Shown: positions 34,089 through 45,731, numbered from the stretch's first letter. The stretch: DNA of 64,000 nt from Cryptomeria japonica (GCF_030272615.1 NC_081408.1:763734173-763798172); one strand, 5' to 3'. The notes: a model not told the origin generated them from the sequence alone. Numbers and translations are program-made.

Positions 34089-34809
34089 TTACATTAGCAT
34101 AGCAGATTCTCTCCTCCTCTCTTTTGTTACTTCTTCTATATGTTATTCTCATTCTTCTATTTGTTGTCCTTGGTGTTGTCTACTTGAGGACGATGCAAAG
34201 CATTGAGATCTCTCGATCTCTCTCATGTTGACTCAAAAGACACATGTGTTCCCTTCTTCTAGGTGACCTTCCTTGATTGGGGAATGAAGAACAATTATGC
34301 ATACATACATATGATACATATACATGAATTATCATACAGCATACTGACCCCGAGGAAAGCGAAGTCACCTCGTGCTTTGTGTTTTGTGTCTATTATCCTT
34401 GGGTTTATCTCACACTTGGGGGCTAAATCCTTGTGATAACGTGCTCCTTTCTCATTTCTTATATGTATCACTACGTTAAAACAATCACCCCCGGTGAGGC
34501 GTGTACGATCGCTTTAACGTAGGGGGGCATACATCCCGTTCATATCTTTTCAAGATACTTGAAAATTTCTTGGCAAATTTAGCCTTGCCTTGAAAATTTT
34601 TGATATCTTTCTTGCATGACTCATAGTGAGGGAGCCTTACTACTGACAGTCATGGTTCTCCTTCGTGATCTTCCCTTTTACTTTGTCAATCGAAGTCATA
34701 AGATCCTTAGTCCACTGGGGGCTTGGTGTGTCTTGCCTCCTTGACGTGGTGAAAGTCTTTCAATGTTGTTTCCTTGTACTTTACAGGAAGTATGAGCATA
34801 CATACTCCC
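34089..34809 (+). other. Element B 3' non-coding region
   Basis: No ORF. It holds a strong hairpin (34,471-34,522) and several G-rich tracts resembling the PPT (CACTTGGGGGCTAAAT at about 34,412, GTAGGGGGGCAT at 34,520, CACTGGGGGCTTGG at about 34,712). Confidence 0.6.
34471..34522. repeat. Hairpin in B 3' region
   Basis: CTACGTTAAA (34,471) and TTTAACGTAG (34,513) are perfect inverted repeats, with a further ATC/GAT pair inside. A poly-G run follows immediately. Confidence 0.85.
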
Positions 34810-34827
34810 GCTAAAGTGGGGGCTAAA
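34810..34827 (+). promoter_or_regulatory. Element B polypurine tract
   Basis: GCTAAAGTGGGGGCTAAA abuts the 3' LTR at 34,828. Nearly the same bases abut the 3' LTR of element A. Confidence 0.88.
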
Positions 34828-35170
34828 TGTAGCGTCCTAAAATTGCGACACTTGCAATTTCGACTGCATTTCGGTCTTCATGATGGCGACGCAACACGCA
34901 ACCTGAATGGAGACCCCGAAACTTGCTCACGACACTGAAAACTGCATTTTTCAAGCACCTTGGCCTGAACCTCCTTGCACCCTGCTGTCCCGGGAGGTGG
35001 GACCAGAGCGCCCAGCGCCCTGGTCCTTCAGGACCAGGGTGCCTGGTCCCTGGGTCCTATTTTGGGCCCGGTCTCCTAAGGGGTCTCGGGTCTTTTTGTT
35101 TGCAAATTGGTAATTAACTTTCCTGGTCGGCCTAAGGTCGGGAAAATCAGTCTATCAGCCCTAAATGACA

Positions 35171-35181
35171 AGTATATAAAC
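35171..35181 (+). promoter_or_regulatory. TATA box of B 3' LTR
   Basis: AGTATATAAAC, identical to the 5' LTR copy. Transcription from here would run into the PMD gene. Confidence 0.55.
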
Positions 35182-35640
35182 TACATTTTTCTCTCTCATT
35201 GGGCATGAAGAGGATATGTGTACAAAGCGTGGAAATTATACTCAAGCATTCAAGCATTCCTTCAAGCAATTGATCATTTCAAGTCTCCATTCAAGGCTAA
35301 GTGTTGCATTCAAGACAAGGATTCAACCATTGAAGAGGAGATCACATACTACATGCTACAACATACAACATATAACATACAACATCTAAACCTTCGCACA
35401 TAATGATACAAACATCCTTAGAACAAGGTATTAGTACTTGTTTTACAGTCATTTACATTTACAGCTCTTGCTCATTTCTTGGTTAATTCCAAAACTGGGG
35501 TTTGACCTAAAGGCAAACCCCTAATCCCTAACCCCCCAATCGTCTTCGCTTTTTTGTGTGTAGGTTGCAGGTACACGGCTGAAATTGAAGATCTGGAATC
35601 CTTGTGCAGAGACGAACAGATCCCCCTTCGTTTCGTGGAT

Positions 35641-35698
35641 TTTTCGGAGGACCGTGGCGCCGGGCGCCATCGTCCTGACAACTTTTGCTCAAATTTGC
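35641..35698. repeat. Palindromic module, B 3' LTR
   Basis: GGAGGACCGTGGCGCC and GGCGCCATCGTCC around a G/C centre; one C to T change relative to the 5' LTR. Confidence 0.75.
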
Positions 35699-36423
35699 AG
35701 GACAACGCCATATCGACATTTTACTGCTAATTCCAGGTCCGCAGCTTCATCCTATAACCCGAACTCAGTTTATAAGCGAATCTTTATGACTTTCTATGCA
35801 TTCCTAGCTTAATTTCCTTAACAACATTCTTTACAAAAGAGGGTAGCCTTGCTTTCCTAACCCTTGAAATTCATTTAGCATCCAATCTTACATTGTGTAG
35901 GATTGGATCTTATGAGTTTCAACCCCTCTTTTGAATGTAAAGTCTCTCCCCTAAGTGAAAAACCATCGAATCCTAGCGAACCTCCCTTCTCTCTCCTCGG
36001 AGTTGGAAGAGGGGAGAACAACTAGGGTTCGATCGTGATTTTCCGCTTTACATCTGCAGTACACAGTTAGGAACCGCACCCTACAAAACACACGTTAGAT
36101 CACAAAATCACCTAATGCTTACTAAGGAAAGTGATGAAATCTGTGAGTAGCTATATGCCCCCCCCTGTTTCGACTTGCTTATTAGGGAGGTGAAACAGGG
36201 TAGCATGTTTACTTGTGACAAATTGTATAAGAGAGTATTGATGAGGAATGTTCACTGAATAGGCTTCATCAGAGCACTTTTTGGAACATCCCGAGAGTAA
36301 GGGAATGAAAATATGATTCCAACGCAACAAACGGCTCGAAAATCGCATCTCCCAAACCCAAGTTATGATAAAATGAATGATAGAGGAAAATTAGGGTTTT
36401 GAAAGTAAATATAAAGAAATGAA

Positions 36424-36433
36424 AGTATATACC
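36424..36433 (+). promoter_or_regulatory. TATA-like site upstream of PMD gene
   Basis: AGTATATACC lies 80 bases before the first ATG of the PMD gene. It is the only clear TATA candidate between the B LTR and the gene. Confidence 0.35.
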
Positions 36434-36593
36434 TTGAAAGTGACATTTGCATTTGTCACTTTGTTGATTTCTGAATACTGTTCATTGCAGCGGATCCCAC
36501 ATAGCCATCATCATGCCTTCACGACGACCAGAGCCTCCCACAAGGATCGATATCCTGCGCCAGGCCGTGATCGATGACGAGCCACTGGACAAG

Positions 36594-36947
36594 GTGAGTT
36601 GACTGAACGTTTGACTTTTGATTTTTCGCATTTTGACTTTTCTGTGATCATATGCGGGCCTTGAATGCTGACCCGGGGCCCACCCAGGGCGCCATGGTCC
36701 CTGTGGGGCGCCCTGGTCCCCCCAGGGCGCCATGGTCCCTGACAGGGGCGCCATGGTCCCTGACAGGGCGCCATTGTCCCAATCAGGGCACCATGGTCCC
36801 AATCAGGGCGCCATGGTCCCTGACAGGGCGCCATGGTCCCAATCAGGGCTTGGCGAGGGGTTTCAGGGTTGGCATATGATGTTCGACAGTTTGCATGAGC
36901 GATTTTGATGATCGAGTACTGATTACGGTTATGTTTTTGTGTTGCAG
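36594..36947 (+). other. PMD intron 1
   Basis: 354 bp, GTGAGT donor and TTGCAG acceptor, phase 0. Nearly half of it is the GC-rich array listed next. Confidence 0.75.
36686..36844. repeat. Eight-unit array of AGGGCGCCATGGTCCCTGAC
   Basis: Head-to-tail units of about 20 bp with core GGGCGCCATGGTCCC and spacers TGAC or AATC. One unit has CCCTGG in place of CCATGG. Each core is itself close to palindromic and matches the inner arms of the modules in elements A and B. Confidence 0.95.
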
Positions 36948-38585
36948 GGTCTCCCATACATGAGAGAGCATACGGCGGGACATATTCTTCGCAGTTTGCG
37001 AGATCAGATTCCGCGGCTGACTCAGGCAGAGAGAGACACATTGTTGATTGTGGGATTATGGTATATGATCCTCATGCCAGCCATTCGGTTCCATCCTGCG
37101 ATGCTGATGGCATTGATGGAGCGATGGGATCCTGACACATGCACTTTTCACCTTCCAGTAGGAGAGCTGACGGTTACACTCGAGGATGTGTACCGTATAC
37201 TTCGCCTTCCTATCAGAGGAGCGACTGTTACATACGCGACCGATCGGTCAGCGGAGGATCATCAGAGAGAGCAGGTGTATTGCATAGGGAGAGTCATGCC
37301 GAGCGAGACGAGAGGTCACATCATGGTCAGCTGGCTCTTACATCCTACAGGGGAGGTACCCCTTCTGAGACGCCTTATGATCGCCATCATAGCACTAGCT
37401 GTCTGCCCTAATGGGCGAGGGACGCACATGCATGGGGGTCTCACATGGTGTATCAGGGCGATGGAGAGACACAGGAGAGTGTATGCTTGGGGTCGGAGTA
37501 TGCTTGCAGCTTGATGACATGCACACTTCTGCAGGTGTGGATTTTAGAGCACTTCACATGCACCAGGCCTGTTGGCTTTTCGCTGAGTACGGCTAGCGAG
37601 CGACCTAGGGTGTTTGCTTATCCACTTACCAGCGAGTGGAGATTTGGAGATTTGTTATATTGGAGAGTGATTTTTGATAGACTGATAGCCGAGATGACAG
37701 TGTGGAGACCCTACCTGCGGATGCACAGATGGGATCGGATGGAGAGACAGTTAGCATGCCTACAGAGGAACCGCCTACTGCAAGGACGATATTCACACAT
37801 CATAGTCCCTTTCTACTTTGACCGAGTACGGAGGCAGTTCGGGCTAGAGCAGTGTGTTCCAGCCGATGTGCCCATCTATACTCGACACTCACGGGTCCTT
37901 CCCAGACCTAGAGCAGTAGCGAGACCGACGATAGATGACATTGAGACTACAGATATAGAGGGATCTGATCAGGATGTAGTCACTGATTACTCTGCAGAGC
38001 CTGGAGCACAACGCTGGTATGTCTCATGGTTTATGAGATCATATCCAGGTCCTATCTTTCCACCAGATCATCCGACAGGCCATCCAGGCCCATGGAGACA
38101 TGGAGATCGAGACGAGGACCAGGGATCAAGGTCAGAGGAGCCAGAGGAGGGAGAGGGTCATGAGGAGATGGGAGATCCTGATCCACCTACAGGCGATCAG
38201 CCCAGCGTCGAGGAGGAGGAGAAGGACACAGATAGAGATGAGGACGAGGAGGACGAGGAGGAGGATGCAAATGAGGACGAGGAGGACGAGGAGGAGGATG
38301 CGGATGAGGACGAGGATGAGGATGACAAGGAGGATGACGAGGAGGAGGATAGAGATGATGAGGAGGAGTCAGATGCAGCTCCCCACCATTCAGGAGACGA
38401 TACCATAGCTCTGGATCCTCCTCTTATTCCCCAACAGGGGGAACATGAGGTGATACGGAGACCTGTTCCTAGTACCGTCCAGCCTACACCTGTCGTGCAC
38501 AGATTAGTCGAGCGAGGGGAGCCTAGTAGATCCCAGGCACAGATGCTACCGTATCATGATCCCTATTGGCGTGAGGGAGACCCAG

Positions 38586-38665
38586 GTATAGTAGGCTTAT
38601 ATTGATTGATTAATGTTTTGATGATATAGAATGTTACTAACAAAAAATCTATTCTACTGCCACAG
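38586..38665 (+). other. PMD intron 2
   Basis: 80 bp, phase 1, GTATAG donor and CCACAG acceptor. Exon 3 starts CTAATGTGCAGG, completing an Ala codon. Confidence 0.75.
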
Positions 38666-39066
38666 CTAATGTGCAGGAGTGGCGTTCCCTGATTCAGCAG
38701 GCAGTGACAGACATTTCCACGATAGCACAGATCCCCAGTTCCTCACAGATTGCTTATAGGCCTCAGGGGAACGTAGGTCGGCATGAGGACTTGTTTTCCC
38801 CATTCCGAGTACAGGTAGACATATGGAGGGAGGGAGAGAGAGTCCTATCAGAGGACCTTCAGCGAGCGCGGCGAGATCTAGCAGCAGCTCAGGCCGAGGC
38901 TACCACCTATCGCACTATCCTTGTGGATAGGGATCATAGGAGTTCCTCTCGGAGTCACTCACGGTCTGTATCGTGCTACACACCCATGGGTCCACCTTCA
39001 TGGCCAGATCAGGAGGGAGCATCCAGTCGACACTCTCCAGCTACTAGCCCTAGAGATAGGAGATGA

Positions 39067-39655
39067 TGTAGGAGAGGTCACATTTTGGATGTACAGTGAC
39101 CTGTATTTGTATACTATCCACATATATATATGTATATATACATGCTTCTCTTTTGTCTCAAATGTGTTATCTTTAATGCTTAAAACAATGTATATTTTGT
39201 TTTGATTAAATCTAATACATTTGGTAAACGTACATGTATGTTCAGAATTTAATTTCCATGTGATTGATTTCTCAATGCTCCATGATTAAATCGATACATG
39301 TGTGACTTAATTAAAATATTTAATCAAGTACTACATTGATGATAGGGAAGAGATATGCATTAAGTCTAAGAATCATATAACTAATGTGATTTAATTTTGA
39401 ACTTAAACACAACATGATACGATTCTACTTAACACATAAAGACACTGTATAATATGCTAGCATAATGGAAACGTAAATCTTTTACAATTTACATAAATGA
39501 ATTCAAGACAAACTATGAAGTAAGAAGACACGCTTGTCAAGAACGAAGCAATATAGATTAAACACCATAACATTTAATTCTATTTTGCTCTAATTAGGAG
39601 GTACTAACATATTATCCAATGTTGAAGAACTGAAAAGAAGATAAGGAATGAAGAA
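39067..39655. other. Spacer between PMD gene and pol
   Basis: About 590 AT-rich bases between the two convergent reading frames of element A. No ORF or repeat of note. Confidence 0.6.
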
Positions 39656-42600
39656 TTAAGCATAATATCTACGCAAGTGCATAGCATTGATAGGTTCTTT
39701 AAGAGGCGTACCGTCTACATCCGCTATTTTGTAAGCACCTGATCCATAATCCTCAATAACGATATATGGTCCAAGCCAATTAGGACTAAATTTTCCCTTT
39801 TCTGCAGGTAAGGCATTCACATTACGCTGATTCTCATAAAGGACTAAGTCACCTACTGAGAAGGAACGTTGAATAACCTTATCATTATAGCTTCGTTGTA
39901 GAGTTTTGTGATACGCTTGAATATGCTCAAGAGAGTTTATACGCTGTTCATCAAGCATCTCAAGCTGTTGAAGTCGTTGTTCCCTATAAGAGTCATCATC
40001 TACTATACCTTTGAGAGAAACCCTAAGTGATGGAATCTCTAATTCTAAGGGCATAATAGCGTCAGCACCATAAACAAGATTATAAGGAGTAGTTCCCGTA
40101 GCAATTCATACACTCATTCGGTAAGCCCAACGAGCATAGATTAGCTGGTTACTCCAATCCTTACCATGCTTATTCACGGTTTTGCAAAGAATTTGTTCAA
40201 TTATTTTATTGGATGATTCGGCTTGACCATTTGACTGAGGATAGTATGGTGTAGAAAATCGATGCTTGATATGATACTTCTCGAGGAATTTCTTCACATC
40301 CTTGTTCTTAAATGATGTCCCATTATCTGAGATTATAGTAGAAGGTATCCCGAATCGAGAAATGATGTTTTCTAGAAGAAATTGACAAATCACTTCAGCA
40401 GTAGTAGAGCGAAGGGGAATAGCTTCTACCCACTTTGTAAAGTAATCTGTTGTAGTTATAATGAAGGTGTGTCCTTGAGATGAAGGAGGAGAGATTTTAC
40501 CAATGAGATCCAAACCCCATGCGGAGAAAGGCCAAGAAGCTACTTGAGAACGAAGTTCTTGGGCAAGAGCATGAATCAGATTATTGTGTTGTTGACATTG
40601 ATGACATTTCTTAACAAATGAAAAGGAATCCTTCTGCATAGTTTGCCAATAGTATCCCATACGAAGCAATCTATGAACCAAGGATTTGCCTCCAAAATGC
40701 CCCCCATAGGTGCCTGAATGTGCCTCTTCAAGAGCAACGGGGATTTCTGATTTGTTAAGACAACGAAGGAGAAGACCATCATAACCCCTTCGGTAAAGAA
40801 CTTTAGAAAGAATAATATATCTAGCAGCCAGCTTGCGGATTCTAGCCCTAGTGTTCCTATTGGCGGAATCAGGAAAGGTACCATCGGTCAAATATCTTAC
40901 GATATGCGAATACCATTCGTCTGAATCTACAAAGTCACAACATGTTACCAAGCTAGAATCGTCTACAATAGCTGGAGAAATAAGGTTGTGAATAACAAAT
41001 TTAAGATCAACCACGGGGTCCTCTAAAGATACGAGAGAAGCCACACATGCCATTGCGTCCACATGTCGATTATCTTTTCGAGGAACTGATTCCATGGTAT
41101 AAGAATCAAATTTTTGTAATAAAGAGATGGCAAGGTCTTTATATTGTGATAATTTGTCTTGTTTTGCTTGATATATTCCTGTTACTTGTCTTATAATCAA
41201 TTGCGAATCTCCATAGATATGTATGTGTTTTATGTTCAGAGCCAAGGCTGCTTTTATTCCCACTATAAGAGCCTCATACTCAGCAATGTTATTGGTACAC
41301 AGGAAATTTAGACGATAGGATAAGGGAATAGATTTCCTTGTAGGAGAAATCAGAACAACATCTGCCCCCGATCCCGTATGACACTTAGAGCCATCAAAGT
41401 ATAATTCCCAAGTTTCATCTTTCTCTATAGAAAGAATGAAATCATCGGGAAAAGACTCAGGGTTAGGAAAGGAGAAAGGTGAAGGGGCCTCAACTAAGTG
41501 ATCGGTCAATGCTTGTCCTTTAATTGCTCTTTGTGAAACAAATTTAAGGTCAAATTAAGTTAACATCATAACCCACTTAGCTAGGCGTCCTGATAAATCA
41601 GTTTTAGAGAAAAGATGCTTCAAAGGATCAAACTTTACCATGACGTGGACTTCTGAATTTAAAAGATAATGTCTCAATTTCTGAGTCGCAAACACCAAGG
41701 CCAAGCATTGTCTTTCTATCGCAGAATATCGAGTCTCATAATCGAGTAAGGTACGACTTATGTAATAAACCAGACATTCCTTACCATCTTTATCATGTTG
41801 TGCCAACAATGCTGTGAGAGCATGAGAGGAAGCAGCTGTATACAGAAGGAAAGGTTTAGAAGGTTTGGTAGGTTGAAGAATAGGAGGACTAGCCAAATAC
41901 ACTTTTAAATCTTCAAATGCTTGCTGACAATCCTCATTCCATTGAAAAGTGCTATCCTTTTTAAGGAGTTGAGTAAAAGGAAAGGTACGATCCGCAAGTT
42001 GAGACACGAACCTACGAATGGCTTGAATCTTTCCTTGTAAGCTTTTAAGTTGAGACACATTTCTAGGAGGTGGCATGTTGACAATAGCATCTATTTTCTT
42101 AGTGTCCACCTCAATCCCATGATGTGAAACTATGAATCCTAATAGTTTTCCACTATCCACACCAAAAACACATTTTCAGGGATTCAAGCGCATGTGATAT
42201 TTACGAATTCTTTCAAAGATTTGACGAAAGATTTTAATATGATCTATGCGAAGAATGGATTTGGCCAAAATATCATCAACATAATCTTCTAAAATCTTAT
42301 GCATATAATCATGAAAGATAAGGGTCATTGCTCGTTGATAAGTTGCACCGGCATTTTTAAGTCCAAAAGGCATCATTATCCAACAAAACGTACCCCAAGG
42401 AGTGGTGAAGGTGGTTTTGAATTGATCTTGAGGGTTAATACAAATTTGATTGTATCCTGAAAAACCATCCATGAAGGATAACAAGGCATGTCCTGCCGTA
42501 GAATCAACTATCATGTCAATGTTTGGAAGAGGGAAATCATCTTTCAAGGAAGCTTTATTCAAATCTCGAAAGTCAGTACACATCCTTATTTTGTTATCTG

Positions 42601-45008
42601 GTTTAGCCACAATGAAAATATTTGAAATCCATGGGGAATAGTCAATAGGGCGGATAAATCCAGCCTCCAATAATTTTTCAATCTCAGCTTTAACAAGTAA
42701 AGCCACCTTGGGATTCATTTTTCAAATCTTTTGTTTCATGGGCTTAGCATCAGGAACTAAGACAATATTATGAGTAACAATCTTAGGATCTATACCAGGC
42801 ATGTCAGAGTATGTCCAGGCAAAGATCTCGGGGAATTCGTGCAATAAATCTTCATATTGTTTTTGTTCCTCTTCATCCAAACATTTCCCAATTTTAATAA
42901 CTTTCTCTTTATTGCAAGGGTCCATCTTAACATCAGTGGTATCACTTATGAGAAGATTACTTTGTTGAGGAGTGTCCTTTAACTGAGGGATGTTGTATTG
43001 ATAGAGATGTAGAGATAGCATTCACACTAATGCATGGTCTTTTAGAAGCTTTAGTACGTTTGCAGGGATTATAGCCAAGTCCAAAGGCATAATTGTGAAA
43101 ATTAGTCTCTAGAGGAACTCTTATCCCTTGTTCATGAGCACCACAACCTTTTCCATGATACCCATGCTTAGCAAAAATGCGAAAACCACGACCATAACGA
43201 TCAGCCATTTCAGGAAGAGAAGGTGGTTTTTCATAAGACAAAGAATCAAACTCTTCATAATTAGAGGTGTGAGGAGAAGAAGTTTGAGAAGCGGCCACAA
43301 AATTATTACTCATAGATTCAGGTAAGGTTGATTGATTTTTAGCTTCTTCCTTCTTTTCAACTTTAAGCTCTCTAGAAGGAACCTTATATTCACCTACAAA
43401 AGTGGGATTAAAATCAAGAGATCCCCAATCGTCCTCTTCGAGGATCTTCTCAGGATCAAAATCCTTCTTATGTGTAGTTTCAAGTCGAGAAGAATCTTCT
43501 TCAGGGGCTCCCGACTCATCCAAAGAGTTTTGATCATCGAAGAGCGAGGATTCATCGATAGGTTTCTTGTTTAAAGAGTTATCACTAGACGAGGATGGCT
43601 TAGAAGAACCCCCTTTGGAAGTAGATGTTTGTAGATAAGCTTGAAAATTAGTATCACCTATCAAGGTATATGTCTTATTGTCATAGATGAATTTAACTTG
43701 TCTATGCAATGTAGAGGGGACAACTTGCATGCTGTGAATCCAAGGCCTCCCTAATAACAAGTTATATGTTAAATTTCCCGACATAACATGGATAGGAGTA
43801 GGCAAAGTAACAGGTCCTACTGTGAGAGGTAAGGTAATACTACCTAATGAAGTCTTAGCCACATTGTCAAAGCCACGAATGGGACGAGAGTCAGGCTCAA
43901 TGAGAGATGTATCCACATTCATCTTATGCAATAGATTAATGCTACATACATTAAGGCCAGAGCCATTATCTACTAGTGTTCATCTTATAGTAGTATCTTT
44001 CATGATAACCACAATCATCAAGGGATCATATTGTTGTTGAATTTCACTAGTAGGCAACTCATCTTGGGTAAACACAATTTGAGCTTTAGGATTCATCACA
44101 GAGTTAACCAAAGATGCTATATTACTAGATGTACTCGGTGGAGGAACATTCAAATCTTTCAAGGCATCTTGTAACATTCCATGATGAGCGGAAGAAGTTT
44201 GAATCAAATCCCAAAGGGATATCTTAGCAGGGGTAGCTTTAAGTTGTTCTATGAGATCATATTCCTTACCCATAACTTGCGAAATACGGGGAGCTTGTGG
44301 AAGAATTGGTTGAGGATTAGGAAGAGAAACTGGAATAACAGGAGGAGGATTAGGTTGCCTATTATTTCTGGTATGATAAGTATGGGCAACCGCATGATAA
44401 CTCTCTCTAGTTATTTGCTTGGCATAACTATAAGGACTTATAGGTTTTCTTCCTTGCACGGTGATAATAGGTTTATTCGGGGTACGAAAGGAATCATGAT
44501 CATACCCTCCTTGGACAGTAAGGAGAGGTGATTTAGGAACTTGAAAGGTGGGAGAAGGATAAGCACCTTGGACTTCAATGAGAGGCTTGTTATGCTCATT
44601 CAAGTTTATCATGTTAACCAATTTAGAAGTCTTGTTCTTGTTTAAAGATTTCGATAAAGCCACAAAGTCATCAAGAGCATCATCCAACAAAGCATGATCA
44701 TATCAGTTAAAAGGTTTATCTTTTGATTCAAAAGGAGACATCTCCTCATAGAGGGGATTATTGAACACAACCATGTTACTAGATTTAGTGGAAGAGTTGA
44801 TAGGAATGTATCCTTGAGAGGAATCATTCGACTTATCTTTCTCATCACATCTAAATGGCATAGTAACAAGGTTTATGAGTTTTTGGTAAAATGAAGGTTT
44901 GGCATCTTTAGGGTTTAAAAACTCATCTAAAGCTTCCTTTAATTCATCTTGGCTATACTCATAATAATCATCAAAAGCACAAACATTTTGCAAATAAAAA
45001 TCTGACAT
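39656..45008 (-). pseudogene. pol: Element A Pol polyprotein (PR-RT-RH-aRH-IN), no Gag core
   Basis: Start ATG at 45,008. Order on the minus strand: about 1 kb without a known Gag domain but with EYDLIEQLKATPAKISLWDL, a block usually just before Tat protease; protease at about 43,975 (LVDNGSGLNVC); RT at 42.7-42.2 kb (MCTDFRDLNKA, LLSFMDGFSGYNQI, EDYVDDILAKS); RNase H at 42.1-41.6 kb; a second RNase H at 41.44-41.0 kb (LYFDGSKCHTG, AEYEAL, IYGDSQL, HVDAMA); integrase at 40.9-40.1 kb with CHQCQ, LDLIGKI, SDNGTSF and QAESSNK supplying Asp-Asp-Glu; C-terminal domain to 39,656. In-frame stops: TGA at 44,703, 43,980, 42,722, 42,176 and 40,106; TAA at 41,555. A frameshift lies near 43,015. All catalytic residues remain. 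Confidence 0.9.
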
Positions 45009-45169
45009 TTTGAAAAGATTGCATAAAAATTTAAACACACAATGCAAAGAAACACACTTTTTTTTTTCTTTTAATGAAAATGAAATGAAAACACACTAAA
45101 TCTAGATCTAAATCTAACAAATGCAATGCAAGAGGAAGCAATGATAGTTTCACGTCAGGTTCACCAAAA
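45009..45169 (-). promoter_or_regulatory. Element A primer-binding site and short leader
   Basis: On the minus strand the 5' LTR is followed by TTT and TGGTGAACCTGACGTG (about 45,151-45,166), the same site as in element B with C to T at one position. Only about 160 bases separate the LTR from the first ATG, leaving no room for Gag. Confidence 0.75.
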
Positions 45170-45609
45170 TGTGTAGGGGAAAAAGCGAGACTAGGTCAAC
45201 ATGCCCCAATCCTACCTTTTGACACACATTACGGAATACGAAAGAGCCTAGAGATATCGCACAATTGGCTACTTCTTTTTGTGAAAGAGAGAGCCACGGG
45301 ATATCTATTAGGATTTCTATTCCCTTGTTGAAATTGGAAGATCAAATGATGTAAGTTCAAACCCTAATCCCAAAATGCAAGTATGAACTAATAACAAGAT
45401 TGCAGAATTGAGATTAAACAATGAACAGTTGTAAATACAAGGATGAAATAAGAATGCAAATGTGTACCCGGAGTCAAAATCGGACTGAAAATGTTCGGGA
45501 CGGGGGCGCGGGCGCCACTGTCCTGATTCTGTCCTGAAAACTGCACCGGAAACTGTCGTTTTGCACTCTGAAACACTGTCGGAAACTGTCGGAAAGTTGT
45601 CTGTCCAGA

Positions 45610-45731
45610 GGACCAGGGCGCCCAGCGCCTCTGTCCCAGGGACCAGGGCGCCCAGCGCCTCTGTCCCAGGGACCAGGGCGCCCAGCGCCCCTGTCTTGGC
45701 AGGACCAGGGTGCCCAGCGCCCCTGTCCCAG
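45610..45731. repeat. GC-rich 30 bp array in A 5' LTR (4 units)
   Basis: Units GGACCAGGGCGCCCAGCGCC plus TCTGTCCCAG; units 1 and 2 are identical, suggesting recent duplication. Confidence 0.92.

Larger units (their letters stand above)
28206..36052 (+). mobile_element. Element B: non-autonomous Gag-only Ty3/gypsy retrotransposon
   Basis: Direct LTRs at 28,206-29,468 and 34,828-36,052, each TGTAG...TTTACA. Target duplication TCTGC at 28,201-28,205 and 36,053-36,057. Inside: primer site, 1.1 kb leader with two palindromic modules, one reading frame for Gag plus a protease-like domain and a basic extension, a 740 bp 3' region and a PPT. There is no RT, RNase H or integrase. Its primer site, PPT and first LTR bases resemble those of element A, in whose 3' region it is inserted in the opposite orientation. 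It must have used enzymes from another element. Confidence 0.92.
34828..36052 (+). repeat. Element B 3' LTR
   Basis: 1,225 bp; partner of 28,206-29,468, shorter through fewer CAAGCATT units, one fewer ACATACA-type unit and a rearranged GC-rich unit. TATA box AGTATATAAAC at 35,171-35,181; palindromic module at 35,641-35,698. It lies 460 bp upstream of the PMD gene start, same direction. Confidence 0.93.
36513..39066 (+). pseudogene. Plant mobile domain (PMD) gene, antisense inside element A
   Basis: Three exons: 36,513-36,593, 36,948-38,585, 38,666-39,066. Splice sites AAG|GTGAGT...TTGCAG|GG and CCAG|GTATAG...CCACAG|CT keep frame, the second joining as DPANVQEWRS. Exon 2 shows the PMD hallmark MERWDPDTCTFHLPVGELTV then LEDVYRILRLPIRG, and later VWILEHF and FGDLLYWRVIFDRL. 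A very acidic Asp/Glu stretch (38,210-38,370) and an Ala/Arg-rich coiled segment follow. One frameshift near 37,512, after VYAWGRSMLAA, breaks the frame; the rest is open. PMD proteins (MAIN/MAIL family and transposon versions) act in silencing and genome maintenance. Here it lies between pol and the 3' LTR of element A, on the opposite strand. Confidence 0.82.

Noticed and set aside
36482-37041. Minus-strand ORFs over the PMD intron and exon
   Set aside because: Shadow of the 20 bp array (GTMAP, QGPWRP repeats) and of the true plus-strand exon.
38197-38406. Poly-Ser minus ORF
   Set aside because: Complement of the Asp/Glu-rich tract of the PMD protein.
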